Below are positions 10,855 through 22,129 of a stretch of 64,000 nucleotides of DNA, piece after piece. Source of the DNA: Macrolepiota albuminosa (Eukaryota > Basidiomycota > Agaricomycetes > Agaricales > Agaricaceae); NCBI GenBank assembly GCA_027475525.1, contig JAMWFC010000049.1, forward strand, positions 1,959,553-2,023,552. Direction: 5' to 3'. The position numbers were made by a program, and so were the translations under genes. The first letter of the stretch is position 1, and each line of letters begins with the position of its first letter. Under the pieces are notes generated by a model that did not search any database, was not told the origin of the DNA, and saw nothing but the letters and a program-made list of their open reading frames with translations.

Positions 10855-11605
10855 TGTCACGACCCCTCCCCTCCGGGCCCACCCCAGGACACCCCCGGAA
10901 CACCATCCGGGACCCTCCCTCCGACCCCGCAGGACACGCCCCGCCATCACGACCACCGACACCGCCATCACGCACATCAAGGACCACCATCAGCCACGGC
11001 CAGCCCCGATCAGCGATCGGATCACGCGACTCACCCCCGGCTATCACGCATCACGCATCACAGCTCCCTCCGCGCCAATTGATCGTGCGCCCCACACGCG
11101 CGATTCCGGTATACAGTCCCTGCCGCTACTCAATGACCCCCAGAGCCCATCCCAGACACCCCGGAACCCTGAGACCTGGTCCCGTAGTACTTATAGCATA
11201 GTTCCCTGTTGTATTCGCTAGTCTTGATATTACATACACTGTTACTTTGCTTTACTTGGATTGTTGCGTGCCCTCTATTTGACTGGTACGCATTGACTGG
11301 CACGCTTGACTGGCACGCTTGGATAATCGCGTGCTCTAAGGCTGGTACGCACTTCGTGACTTTAACTTACTAACTTGGTCTCGTCTTAGAACCTCCGGTT
11401 TGCGACTCGACCCCCACCCAAACTCCCCAGTTACCACCACCCAAAACCCCCGGACTAAGTCCCCTCTCCCGGGATTTCCCTGTCCACGTCTTGAACCCCG
11501 GAGTCCTAGCCCTGGAGTTCCAGACACCCGAGTATCCGTGGGTCAAGTCCGCATTGTAAGGGCGATTGCTTTCCTGGAAAGCCCCCGACTCAGCGGAACC
11601 TGACA
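10855..11605 (+). repeat. Solo LTR, same family as the 8130-8877 LTR
   Basis: It runs from TGTCACGACCCC to CGGAACCTGACA (751 bp) without any internal element sequence. It is flanked by a perfect 5-bp direct repeat CTAGC at 10850-10854 and 11606-11610, the target-site duplication left by integration. A solo LTR forms by recombination between the two LTRs of a full element. Confidence 0.95.
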
Positions 11606-12396
11606 CTAGCCTTGTACGAAGTGGCATGACAACAAGTAAATGTATATATGTTTGTTTGCTACGTAATATCTGAACAGTCATTCAACTGAATCATTACATA
11701 ATACAAAGTCACGTTTACGAATTCGGTGTTTAATTTTACTAGTCATTCCTTTTATAATTTAATAATCATTTAAAATAATGACAAAATAAATAAACAAATA
11801 TAATTAAACCGATCGTCCCACTGAATGCTTACATAATATACCATCACGTTAAAAATTTCACGGTTGTGAAATTGGTCAGGTGAACATATGGTGGACATAA
11901 CGTGCCCAAACTCATGATTACTAACTAACAAACTACGTTTAATACACGTGAATACATGCACATCGGGAAAATAAATAAGTAATTAATTAAATAAATATAT
12001 AAGTAAATCGATCATCCCACCAAACGCTTATATAACATGCACCTTTGTTCACTTAATAGGTATACCGAGGATTGTCTTTACGGACTACTTAGTCCTTATT
12101 TAGCTGTTGTAGATGAAAATAAATTATATTTTAGTTTAAATCAGATTAAATTGTATTCTCTATGGGCACATTTAACATATATTATGTCAGCATTCGGGTG
12201 TATGACCGGTTTGAAGATCATATGACCTCACAGCATCCAAATTCACATTAACTGTCCTGATTTTGCAAGGGGGTCATTTGAACAATATCACTTCTAGCAT
12301 AGATGTATGGCTTTGTAGTAATATGGTAATATGACCTATATCCTTAAATACACAGACTTGATTCAAACTAAACAACTCCCCATCGGTAATATATGA
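11606..12396. other. AT-rich DNA, no recognisable gene
   Basis: AT-rich sequence with no open frame that looks like protein and no repeat that I can match elsewhere in the window. Confidence 0.55.
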
Positions 12397-13348
12397 TTAC
12401 GCCACTCTGACATATAACACTATTGTTGCTTTACTACCTCTGCAGACTTGTATATCCAACGTATCCAGGCTGCCTTCTTCGACAATCAACCTTCTACCAG
12501 TAATTAAACCATCATTGAACCACACCCTCAAGGACGAATCCACATATCGACAAGTAAAATGACTGTTTGCAAAATATATGATACCTTTTAGGATATATCG
12601 TCTGTCTCCCGACCCATAAACCGGCACATCAACATATCTATTAATCGTGACGTCGATTGACGCCACATCGAAAGACAGTATTGGTGCCATGTATACTGTT
12701 TTTATTATTCTAAGTAATTCAGACGCGCATGTTATGCACCGAGATTCGATAAGAAAGTCTATAAAATCTAATTTGCATATATTATTATTATTTTTTTTGT
12801 ACAAGGGTTTGGGGAAGGGGTGGGGTAATGTTCCTTAAGAAATGTTGTATTGACGGCTGTGAATTATCTAGTATGGCAATCTGACACAAATTCGACGTAA
12901 CAGCTCTTCTGTTAACTGCATGACCGTGTGGACAGTGCATGTATGATGTGTATACATTTCGCTTGTATGTAAGCAACTCTTCAATCACAGCATGAACACT
13001 TGTTAGTTCACCATACAAAAAGTTTCTCAGATTGCGATTGTTCATACAATTTCTCAAATCCTCTCTTGCATCCTCCAGCGTGATTTTACTTTTGTGTGTT
13101 GATAAGAAGTTGCTTTTCATTCTTCGCATAATTGATGTCCCAAATGATCGGAAAGTCATCGACCATAGTGACATGTCATCTTGCCACATATTGTACAATA
13201 TAGTTATCACCACGTTGTACGCACAACTGTTGGCATTCCACTTAGTTCCAACCAGTCCTCCACATCTGTCCAAATTTAATTCCTGATCACCGCTTATATG
13301 ATTTTTCAAAATTTTCAAGTTGGGTGAACCATCATCGCGGTTCCAGTT
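12397..13348 (-). pseudogene. USP/papain-like cysteine peptidase remnant, cut at the transposon edge
   Basis: Two overlapping minus-strand frames read as one protein. The upstream part (13318-12788, open further to about 13345 with WNRDDGSPNLKILKN) has a possible nucleophile Cys in KWNANSCAYNVVITILYNMW. The downstream part (12804-12397) has a possible His in GIIYFANSHFTCRY and Asp in VWFNDG. Cys, then His in a H-F/Y-T context, then Asp is the order in ubiquitin-specific proteases, and similar uncharacterised proteins are common in Agaricomycete genomes as far as I recall. The frames are joined by an intron or frameshift near 12790, where there is an AAT repeat. There is no ATG; the 5' part stops at the inverted repeat beginning at 13350, so the gene was probably interrupted there. 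Function is inferred. Confidence 0.45.
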
Positions 13349-14717
13349 TACATGTCATATGTTGTACGGGAGCTCGCTTTGTGCCATACCATACATGTCC
13401 AGCGGAGTCCGCTACACTAGAGCGGAGCAGTCCCCACAGTGCCATAGAATACAGAGCCGCGGATGTGTCACAATGTGCTGTATAACACGGTCCACTGGAT
13501 CGATAAAAGGCAGGCACACACATGCGCATGCAGGCACAGCGGATGCCAGCAGACACTAGCAGACGTCAATGTGTGTCAGTGGCCGCTGGCAGGCATCAGC
13601 CCACGAGTGAAAACCTCCTCCATTGGCAGACTTCATGGCATGAATAAACCCTCCTCGAGATTCCCCACTTCCCTCCCTCTCCCTTCCTCCCCACAATAAC
13701 TCGAGGCTGCACGTCTCCTCTTCCCTCCTTTTCCCACCCCTGACACCAGCATACATCCACAAAAGGGCCCTGCAAACCTATGCAGGCCTACGCAAGCCAC
13801 CAGCAGACATCCACACAGACGTACATCGACGGACTCAAACCTACACAGGCCCTCCCAGGCCTGCGCAGGGCACCAGCAGACATCTGCAGAGGCCTATGCA
13901 GGTCCACGGGGTCAAGGTAACGTTGTCTTGCCCGTTGTATGCCTGTCGGGGGAAATCAAACCACTGGCCTTGGAAAAGCCTCCAGCAACAGAACACACAT
14001 TTAACCGTTGCACCACAGGTCCGTTACTAACGGATAGATTCAAAGGTCGGATAACACAATGAATGGACGCCCACCTACGTTTCCGCAGGTTCCCGTATGG
14101 ATTTTTTGAGGTGGAAGGGGGGTGGCATACCTCCCAAAAGAGTTTTCGTGGCATGAAAGGGGGGTTGGCATCAGCAGCCATCAGCTGGCCATCAGCTGGC
14201 ATCCGTCGGAGTTTGTCAGCAGCTGTCGTGACCTGCTGGCATTCATTGGCATCCGTTGGCATCCGCTGGATATCTGCTGATATCCGTCAGCATCCATGGG
14301 AATCCATCGGCATCGTCCGGCATCAGGGCAGGAGAGAACAAAATGGGCTGCATGGGCATCCGCCGCATGAGGTGGTGTCTCGGGGAGCGTGGGGGGTGGC
14401 GGAAGAGGGATGGGGGTGGGGAGAAAGAGGGGGAAGGGGGAAGGGGAGGAGTGTGGGTGTCCGCTGGTACGCCAGCGGACATAGCAGACATCGGACGTCA
14501 GGTCAGGAGGGAGGAGGGAGGCGGGGTGCATGTGGTGGACGGGGGTGGCATGTGAGGTAGTGTGGGAAGTGGAGAGGATGGCACTGGGAAGAAAGAGGAG
14601 GAAGGGTGGAAGAGGGCACATAAGTGTCCGCTGTCTGCTGGCATGCCAGCGGACGGTAGCTGACGGTAGCTGACGTTGGCATGTGAGCCAGCTGACATCA
14701 GCGGTGCAACCAGTCCC

Positions 14718-14785
14718 AGTGGTTCAGTGGAATATTTGTTTATTGATATTCAATATTGTGTACAGCGGTGGGTTCTACTCCCCCT
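14718..14785 (+). repeat. tRNA-like module in the left inverted repeat
   Basis: An A-box-like TGGTTCAGTGG (14720-14730) and a B-box-like GGTTCTACTCC (14771-14781) are separated by 40 bases. The same module recurs in the inverted copy near 40040-40115. It resembles a decayed tRNA or the head of a tRNA-derived SINE; it is not a credible functional tRNA. Confidence 0.5.
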
Positions 14786-15272
14786 ACTCCACCTTAACGG
14801 GGACTAATGATGTGTTTTTATATGGGTGCATTTTTGCTCTACATGTACATCGTACTGACCTGTAGTAAGCGCATGTGGTAGTTGATCTGACCAAAACTCT
14901 AGCAATTACTGAAGTGGGATAGGATGGAGGAGTTGACGCATGAGATCAATCCAGCGCTCATGACAAGTGACAATACACCAGGGCTGACTACCATTTTTAC
15001 AAAGACCAGCACAAAGGTCTCCAGCCACAGTGTATTATCAACTTGTCATGAGCTCTGGAATGAACACCCGTGCAAACTCGTCCATCTTATGCCACTGCAG
15101 AAAACTCTGAAGTTTTCAATGGATCAAATTCATGACGCTAGTGGACGTCAGCGGCCTGTTGCTATTATATAATGTGAACTAGTGGGAGTCGAACCCACTC
15201 TTGTGCACAATATGAAATATCAATTTATGAATATTCCATTGTACTACAGGCACTTACTACAACTCAGGATGG

Positions 15273-15588
15273 TGTTCATGTAGTGCACAAATAGACCCAT
15301 ACACAATTTGAACGGATAGAGATTTTACTGCAACTGGTGCATCTGTATTGAATTGACAATATTAGACTGATATTTAATTACACCATAGAAGTATACAGGA
15401 AAGAGAACAACCATGGGGTGTAGCAGACAGTGTTCATGTAGTGCACAAATGGACCCATACAATTTGAACGGATAGAGATTTTACTGCAACTGGTGCATCT
15501 GTATTGAATTGACAATATTAGACTGATATTTAATTACACCATAGAAGTATACAGGAAAGAGGAAAACCATGGGGTATAGCAGAATATT
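15273..15588 (+). repeat. Tandem duplication of about 158 bp in the left inverted repeat
   Basis: TGTTCATGTAGTGCACAAAT and what follows occur at 15273 and again at 15431 with few differences. The right inverted repeat holds a single copy (about 39405-39555, inverted), so the duplication postdates the element's insertion or replication. Confidence 0.85.
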
Positions 15589-15628
15589 AGACTGATATTA
15601 ATTTATACCATATCATTCTCCACAAGGC

Positions 15629-16070
15629 GTCTGTGGTGAAGTGGAATATTTCCAATTGGTATTCCTTGTTTCTTGCAATAGGTGGGTTCGACTCCCCCTA
15701 ATGCATTAATATCAAACTGTCAAGAATTTTTGTCCACACACAGAATATTAGACTGATGTTTATTTATATCATAGCAGAATACAGTAAGCATCAGTGGTCT
15801 AGTGGAATATTATCCATTATGTCTTGCAGTAGGCAGGTTCGATTCCTACTAGTGCATTTACGTCAAACTGTTTAGAATTTTTGACCTGCTTAGCTAATTG
15901 TTATTTACTACACAGTATGATAAACAAAGTAAGGTCCTAATTTAAATAGGCTGACATGATATCTATTTAGACTATAGCTGTGTACATTAAGCTTTGATGG
16001 TCTAGTGGAATATTATCTATTGGTGTTCATTGTGTGTTGCAGTAGGTGGGTTTGACGCCTGCTTAGGGCA
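15629..16070 (+). repeat. Three tRNA-like modules in a row
   Basis: A-box-like and B-box-like pairs occur at 15633-15643/15685-15695, 15795-15805/15836-15846 and 15998-16008/16049-16059. The middle one is the best: TGGTCTAGTGG and GGTTCGATTCC, with four of five T-stem pairs and partly pairing ends. Spacing and the repeated 'aatatt' after the A box show they are related copies. They lie at the inner edge of the left inverted repeat. I read them as tRNA-derived repeats and not as functional tRNA genes. Confidence 0.55.
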
Positions 16071-16265
16071 ATGAACATTAAGATGTTTGCTATTTTTGGC
16101 CTGCTTAGCTAATTGTTATCTACTAAACTGTAAGATAAACAAGGTAAGGTTTTGTCAAGCAATAAATCAAACTTCTTTTGTAATTTAAACAGGGTCACAT
16201 GATATCTATTTTCAGAACTTGCTTCGTGTAAAGTTCTCGTCCGTTTCTTTAATCCTCCATCTGCC

Positions 16266-17638
16266 ATGTCTAACAAAGAACTCCACCAACGGGTCGTTGA
16301 CGCGAATGTTTGAGTATTATACCTTGCTCTTGCAGGAGACCTGCGACAACTCAAAGCACAGCAGAAGGACCTGGTAAGATACAAGCACTCCTGCCTAATA
16401 GACATGCACTAATAGTCATCCTGTAGATTGACATGTGGTTCAAGGTTAGGGACGTCAAGGATGACAAGAAACTCCTTCTTGATGCCAGGAGAAGTTTCAT
16501 CAACAAAGTTATCCCGCTACTCCAGAGCAAGCTTTCTGACGAGGATATGACCAGGCGGTTGAAGGACGCTGCGAAGAAATGGACCCAGAGGAGCAGAAGG
16601 GGGGAAGAACCAAGTGGGGGCGAAGAACGACCTGATCCGTCGACCAAGGCTGGTCCGTTGACAGCACCGGCACAAGAAGACTGGATAGGTCATAGGCCGG
16701 CAGCAGGAGATTTGTCTGGTCTGTCACCAATTCCAAAGAAGAGAAAACAACCGAGTCCTCCAGCGGCAGGAGATTTGTCTGGTCCATCGCCAAATCCCAA
16801 GAAGCTAAAACGGGTGACCTATATTGGTCAACGTCCTCCTGGTACCTATCATCGACAGAAGGAGCAGGAGGACAAGGATGAGGATGAGGATGAAGAGGAA
16901 GAACAAGAGGGCAGGATACTGAAGGGGGAAATTACTGGAGGGATGCTGTTGGGCAGGTATCTGAGGACAGCACCTCATCGCGAGGGTCAGCACATCAACC
17001 CCCCTTGCCAATATTGTGCAAGTAAGCAGCTACAGTGTGTCAGGACAAAGGGCAGCACCGCATGCGATCCCTACTGGCTCATTCGCAAACAAACGTGCAG
17101 CCTGATGATTGTCAAGAAAACCGTCAAGCCCAGCAACAAGAGAAAGGGGAAAAAACCACTGAGAAAGAAGTCAGTGATGATTATTGAGAGTGATGACGGT
17201 ATGAAACTCTTTTCCTGCTCAAATAGCTAACCAATAGTTAGCAGATGAACCAGCCAGTCCAATCGCGGGACCATCAAAACCATCCGTCCGTCCATCCCAA
17301 CCATCAACCTCCAACTGCCCAGCGGATCCTCTTCCGGTCAAGGGAAAGGGCAAGGAGTGGGCAATGGAGTCTAGTCACAGTGAGGACATTGTGGCTGGTA
17401 TAATAGCAGTGGTGGAGAGCCATTTGGACAGGATGGAGAATGGGTTCCAGGAAGCATTGTGGAATGTTGGGGAGCAGGTGCGGGAAGGGTTTGTCATGGC
17501 TGAGGAGAGCTGGTTACCGTGTATTGAGGACTTCTTCCATCGCTACCAGACTCAGGTCGACATGCTTGGTGGCTGCATGGAAACCCTGCAAACCAATGTT
17601 TCTCATGCAGGTGAGACGCTTGCATCCCATGACGGACG
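16266..17638 (+). pseudogene. KDZ cargo gene: Zn2Cys6-like cysteine cluster plus coiled coil, 5' part
   Basis: The clear coding part starts at ATG 16433; an upstream exon from ATG 16266 with an intron at 16374-16426 is possible. The first exon ends at 17198. The intron 17199-17241 (43 nt, GTATGA...TTAG) joins in frame to an exon that runs to 17638. The protein has a basic helical N-terminus, an acidic run (DEDEDEEEEQEG, about 16877-16915) and a cysteine block at about 17007-17100 reading C-x2-C-x6-C-x8-C-x2-Y-x7-C (CQYCASKQLQC ... CDPYWLIRKQTC). This looks like a six-cysteine cluster whose fifth Cys is now Tyr. The region from 17364 is helical and acidic (HLDRMENGFQEALWNVGEQV), probably a coiled coil. 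The gene is interrupted at 17638 by the gypsy element and resumes at 29108. Function unknown; nucleic-acid binding is an inference. Confidence 0.6.
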
Positions 17639-17812
17639 TGTAACCTGGGTTACGAGTTAGAACTATCTTGTGTGTATCACACAAGTGCTAAATCAGACCG
17701 CAGTATCGGATTTGACTAGTACTTAGAGTGAAAACAAGATGTTATCTTATGTAATACTCTACTAAACAATTATAGCATCGTTGACGCTTGTAACATGGAT
17801 GACTCCATTACA
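17639..17812 (-). repeat. 3' LTR of the nested gypsy element
   Basis: 174 bp with TGTAACC at one edge and CCATTACA at the other. It aligns without large gaps to 28929-29102. The difference at the TGTAACCTGGGTTAC versus TGTAACCGGAGTTAC end shows independent decay of the two copies. Confidence 0.93.
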
Positions 17813-18174
17813 TACCCCCCAATGAGACCGAATACTTGGTCTTTAGAAAGGGAGATAGATCAAGATGAAAGATGCACGGTAGTGCAAACAACGGATGAAT
17901 ACACGCGTATGGCATGGCTGCAAGGCATTAGCACTCATGCGCAGTGTAGATGTGTCGTCTGGACACAATAGGAGGCAGTCCTTATCAGACAAGGGCGCAG
18001 GTTGTGCCAGCAGTAGATAAAAAATGATTATGTATAAACAAATAAGAAAAACAAAAAAGAGTGACCCCTCCTCTGGGTCCGCTGTATCTACACGCAACTC
18101 TAGAATGCGTATCAGCCAAAATGGTTCAAGTGACATACTCGGAAGTACATACACAATAAAGTACTAACATGGGT
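17813..18174 (-). other. Non-coding end of the nested gypsy element
   Basis: Sequence between the last accessory stop and the 3' LTR. It starts with the polypurine tract next to the LTR. No protein-like frame is visible in it. Confidence 0.6.
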
Positions 18175-20016
18175 CTAGGACCCGGATGACGATGCTCCCG
18201 CAACTGCGCCCGTCTCAGTCACCATTGACTCCTCCTCCAGTGCAATGTTAATCGCGGGAGGGGGAGGCACCAATTCCGTCCTCGGTGGGGTTATAGGCCC
18301 CTCGACTGCAGGCGTGTCTACCACCATAGGCTCTGTTAGTGCGATGTTAATCGCTGAAGCTGTGGTGGTGAGCGTACCCTGCTCTGCCGTGCATGACAGG
18401 AGATTGACCCAGCCTGGATCCATGTCCGCTGTTGGCAGGTCATGCGCTGCCATGCGTTTTAGGAGGTTGACCTGATTCGGGTCCATGCCAATCAAATAAT
18501 AGAGGCCGTTGGCCTCAGGGTTTTCCGGGAGCTTGCTCTCCTCGTGATGCTTGAACATAAGACAATAGTGATTGTCTTCAGTCATCTCCCGCCATCCATC
18601 CCATTGCGGGATTGCGGCAGGGGTGCCATACTTGGAGAGGCGCTCCATGCGCTCGTCATCGACCTGTTTGAAGATGTCCATTGACATTGTGGGGGAATGG
18701 AACTGCTGTTCCAGGAAGACTACGCCGTATGTATATGCATGGTCCACCCATTCCAGCGGGATCCAGTTGTGTAGAAGGATGTGTAACGCGTCGTTGTTGG
18801 AGAAGTTCCGTGCATGGTTGTCGGGCACGTGAACTTGGTGAATTTTGAGCTGCGGCCCATGTTGGGGCTCAAATAGCTGCTCGGGGAACATGGTGTCATA
18901 CAAGGCAATTGCCTCTCAATAAAGCCCTGGACGGGCCACGACAAGAGTCATGCGCCACACAATCACCGGCTTGGCTGTGCTGTTAGCGCACAGGGCTTGA
19001 CATAAGGTGAACCCGAAGAGGGTCTGCCAGTGCATGTGATAGGCATGATCCACAGCAATACCTTGATAGGTATTTTCCAACCCGGGTTGGCCAAAGACCA
19101 GCGTGTACTGCGCCAGCTGGTCGAGGTCAAACAGTGTGGCTGGATCCTGAGCGTGCATTACACACAATGCTGTGGTGCCATCGTCTTTTGTGTGCAAGAA
19201 GCGCCCCAGAATGTGTCGTCGCTCGACAAGAGCGAGGTCGTCAGGGCCCTGCATTGGGTTGACAAGTTCCTGGTACATAGGCTCCCTCATCAGGAGCTGC
19301 ATGGTTCGATCATGCAGAGCCTCAACTGTCCGCTGCGTGAACATCTGGAGCTCTGTGATCAACATGTATGCGATGATTCTGTCGCGACGCGGGACGTGCA
19401 CATTTACGTAGTACTTATAGAGCCGGTCCAGCTCTAGCAGAGTGCGGGGAAGACCGTGCGGGGCGTGCTTATACACAATTGTACCTGGGATGTGGGCAGG
19501 ATGGCCAGAGGAATACTCATATGACGCCGCTTGATTGGTGTCAGCTCCCATCAGCACCATATTTGTGGCATACAAATAATAGGTGCAGTGGCTGAGTGCT
19601 CCTCTAAAGCACAAATTCATTTGCTCGATATCGAGTGGACCCCACACCTTCACCCCCAAGCCATCAGGGATCCTCCCCGAGAATTCATCCTCGGCCCTAT
19701 ACTTCTGGGCCTTTAGCTCCTTGGCGCGAATTGCCTTCTTCTTTGCAATGCGCTTATTGCGCGATACTCGTTGGAATTGGTCCACGGCCAATTCCCCCTC
19801 CTCCCTGTCCTCCTCCTGCTCTGAACTCGACTCTCCATAGTCGCTCTCGTTGGACAGGGATGGTACTGGTTTTTTGCCTTTTTCAGGCATGGTCTTCCCT
19901 CTCGAGGTTTCCACCAGACCATCATACTGCTCCAGCGTGCGGGGGTCTGGGGTCAATACAACCACGGGGTAGTGTTCTGGTGGGGCCGGTACAAACACAG
20001 GCAGCATAAACAGCAT
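18175..20016 (-). CDS. Accessory ORF after pol in the nested gypsy element, main part
   Basis: Minus-strand frame from about 20016 to TGA 18177-18175 with one in-frame TGA at 18918-18916 (context ARPGLY*EAIALYD), giving about 612 codons in one frame. An acidic and Lys-rich segment (EQEEDREEGELAVDQF, then RNKRIAKKKAIRAKELKAQ) is followed by a well-structured region (for example LDRLYKYYVNVHVPRRDRII and QLLMREPMYQELVN). I see no signal peptide or membrane segment, so it does not look like an envelope protein although it has that position. I do not recognise the family. It is probably continuous with the reading frames upstream at 20017-21102. Confidence 0.6.
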
Positions 20017-21102
20017 CTGGACTTCTCCTGCTCATGTGGGAATGCCAGCAGGAAATATTATCACCTGCATCGAGAGGCAGCTTGCGGCCGCAGTGCTGAT
20101 GAGACGGCCCTGACTTGGTTGGGGCGGACGATTCTAGTTGTGGCTGAGCCACCGGAGGGGCAGGCGCATTTCGCGCCAGAGTTCTCTCTCCAGGCTCAGC
20201 GCAAGGAGTGATGGTAACAGGCGCTCTTGGCACCACAGCGACAGTTTTGGGCCCCCTAGGTGGGGCCCGGGATGATGCGGTTTCCCGCTGGCCCAGGGAC
20301 AGACCTGCCAAGGGTTCACTGACTGCAGTCAGCGACTCTGAGGAGGCCTGAGGGCCCGACTCAGGCTGAGCAGGCTGCTCATGGCACGCGAATTGCGTGT
20401 CCGACGGCACCCTTGCCCGTGGATGGTCGACTGGTCGACTGGTCGACTGGGCTGATATTTAGCCCTCTTGACCTCGGCGGTCAGTTCCTCACCCATGGCG
20501 ATTTTGCACTTAGATGCACATTTGATCTGTTCCAGCGCTGCGATGCGCTGCCTCTTCATCAGCTCAATCTGGTCGAGCAATCCCTCCATCACCATCACGG
20601 CCAAACTGTCCTGCAGGAAGGACGCAGTTGCAGAGACTGGCTGTCCTGCTGCTTCCAGCCTGCCCAACAGCACGTCTGACACTGCTAAACTCTGCGCTTG
20701 TGGCGCAGGCTCCCTATATGACTCTTCCACAGGCTGATGCGCCCATGGTACTGATGGCGGCCCCATCACCACACCCGCATACGTCGGATGCGACACAGCT
20801 GGACATGCCGACGGTTCCTGATAGTAGCGCTCATGGCGCGTGCTGTCTCCCAGGCGCCTATAGCGCCCTTCGTCATTGACCTCCATCTTTTGCGAGTGGA
20901 GGGGTGTCTGGTATGGAAGCGGCTTGTCACAGCCTGGATAGGCCACGCCCGCTGACTGAAACTGGCTTACCGCCGGATATGGCGGCTGCCTCTGGTACTG
21001 ATCGGGATAATCACGGTTTTGTATATTCAGGGGTCTCCCCCCTCCACTAGAGCCTTGCCGGCTCTGATCACCCTTTTGCGGCCCCCAATAGGCCATTTTC
21101 AC
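19922..21102 (-). CDS. Accessory ORF after pol, N-terminal part (two frames)
   Basis: ATG near 21096 opens a frame that runs to 20329. It is Gln/Pro/Tyr-rich at first and then helical (EGLLDQIELMKRQRIAALEQ). Around 20425-20452, at a short GTCGACCA tandem repeat, the protein-like reading moves to another frame (20410-19922, rich in Ser/Pro/Ala), and near 20000 it moves back to the frame of the downstream ORF. Two compensating indels explain this most simply. The 160 bases between pol and this ORF are low-complexity. Product unknown. Confidence 0.5.
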
Positions 21103-21259
21103 TAGACACGTAGACTACGTGTATTGGGACTGAGAAAAGAAAGAAAAAAAAACAATCTCCCAACTCCGCTAGTAGTGTAAACAACCACAAATACACGCCA
21201 CCTGGCCTCTCACCGGCGATCAAAGTGGACTTCGTCCACATTCCACCACCACATGCATG

Positions 21260-22129
21260 TTACGCGTGTTTTGCTAGCTGTTGAGGGTGTTTCACGCCCT
21301 GCAACTCTAGATACCTGTTCATCGCTGCAAGGTCTTTGCAGTTTACTAGCGGTTCCCAGGTAGTATCACCTAAGCTCCACCTTACCTCGAATTTGAGGTT
21401 TCCTTTTGTCCACCGATGACCTATGAGGTCATCTACGAACCACTCCTGGTCATTGCCAGTTCCAAAGTCATACGGCTCCGGAGTTGCGCAATTAGGGAAG
21501 AGCGCATCACTACTAGCCATATATGGTCGCAATAGCGACACATGAAACTTGGGAACTATCCTGTGCACTTGCAGTGTGTGGGGTAGTTCCAACACGTAGT
21601 TAGACGTGCTCGGCTCCGCCTTAAGGACCTTATATGGTCCAATCCACTTCGGACATAACTTACTCACCCTGCCTTTCAGCAGGTTCAAGTTCTTCGTCGA
21701 AAGGTACACTAGGCTCCCTTTCTCAATGTCCGGCTCATCACGTCTGCAATGATTCGCATGTTTAGTCTGCCATACACGCAATGCTATAATCGCGTCATGG
21801 GCATCTGCCAGATTCCTTAGCGCATTGCACGCAAACTGCTTTACTCCCACATGAATAACTTCGTCCGTACGAAGTTCACAAATCATGGATGGCATGTAGC
21901 CATTGTTGAGTTCAAAGGGTGAGTACCCTGTGGTTTCCGATATACTCGCGTTTATTGCGAATTCCACGAGTGGACATCTATCCACCCAGTCCTTCTGATC
22001 AGGACGTACAAATGCTCGCAATATTTGCACAATATTTCTATTCGCACATTCAGTTTGACCATCCGTTTGCGGATGAACCAATGTCGACATGAGCAACTTT
22101 GCTCCTAGCAGGTTGTGCAGCTCCTTCCA
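21260..22129 (-). CDS. pol: Integrase C-terminal part and chromodomain-like end, nested gypsy
   Basis: This continues the pol frame after a TAG at 22132-22130. It carries the rest of the integrase core (VHPQTDGQTECANR with the catalytic Glu), a GPY-type module (PKWIGPYKVLK) and a chromodomain-like C-terminus at about 21300-21450 (EWFVDDLIGHR, FEVRWSLGDTTWEPL). It ends in a natural-looking TAA at 21262-21260. The order and motifs are those of a chromovirus, though the chromodomain is divergent. Confidence 0.85.
   Translation of the reverse strand, partial: WKELHNLLGAKLLMSTLVHPQTDGQTECANRNIVQILRAFVRPDQKDWVDRCPLVEFAINASISETTGYSPFELNNGYMPSMICELRTDEVIHVGVKQFACNALRNLADAHDAIIALRVWQTKHANHCRRDEPDIEKGSLVYLSTKNLNLLKGRVSKLCPKWIGPYKVLKAEPSTSNYVLELPHTLQVHRIVPKFHVSLLRPYMASSDALFPNCATPEPYDFGTGNDQEWFVDDLIGHRWTKGNLKFEVRWSLGDTTWEPLVNCKDLAAMNRYLELQGVKHPQQLAKHA

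Larger units (their letters stand above)
13350..15935 (+). repeat. Left terminal inverted repeat of the KDZ element
   Basis: The sequence from ACATGTCATATGTTGTACGGGAG inwards matches the reverse complement of 41498 downward, with scattered transitions and small indels, as far as the block ctaattgttatttactacac near 15895-15935 (partner 38478-38520). It contains palindromes such as GCTGGCATGCCAGC (14638-14651), a run of about 11-bp GGCATCCGTT-like units (14235-14330), pyrimidine- and purine-rich tracts, and several tRNA-like modules. Open frames in it have no protein character. Confidence 0.88.

Noticed and set aside
15787..15865. Functional tRNA gene
   Set aside because: A and B boxes are good, but the acceptor stem and anticodon arm do not pair properly and several related decayed copies exist.
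16308..16335. A 28-nt intron upstream of the Zn-cluster gene
   Set aside because: Too short for a spliceosomal intron of this genome and does not join in frame.
18175..20016. Envelope gene
   Set aside because: Position fits, but I see no signal peptide, fusion peptide or membrane anchor.
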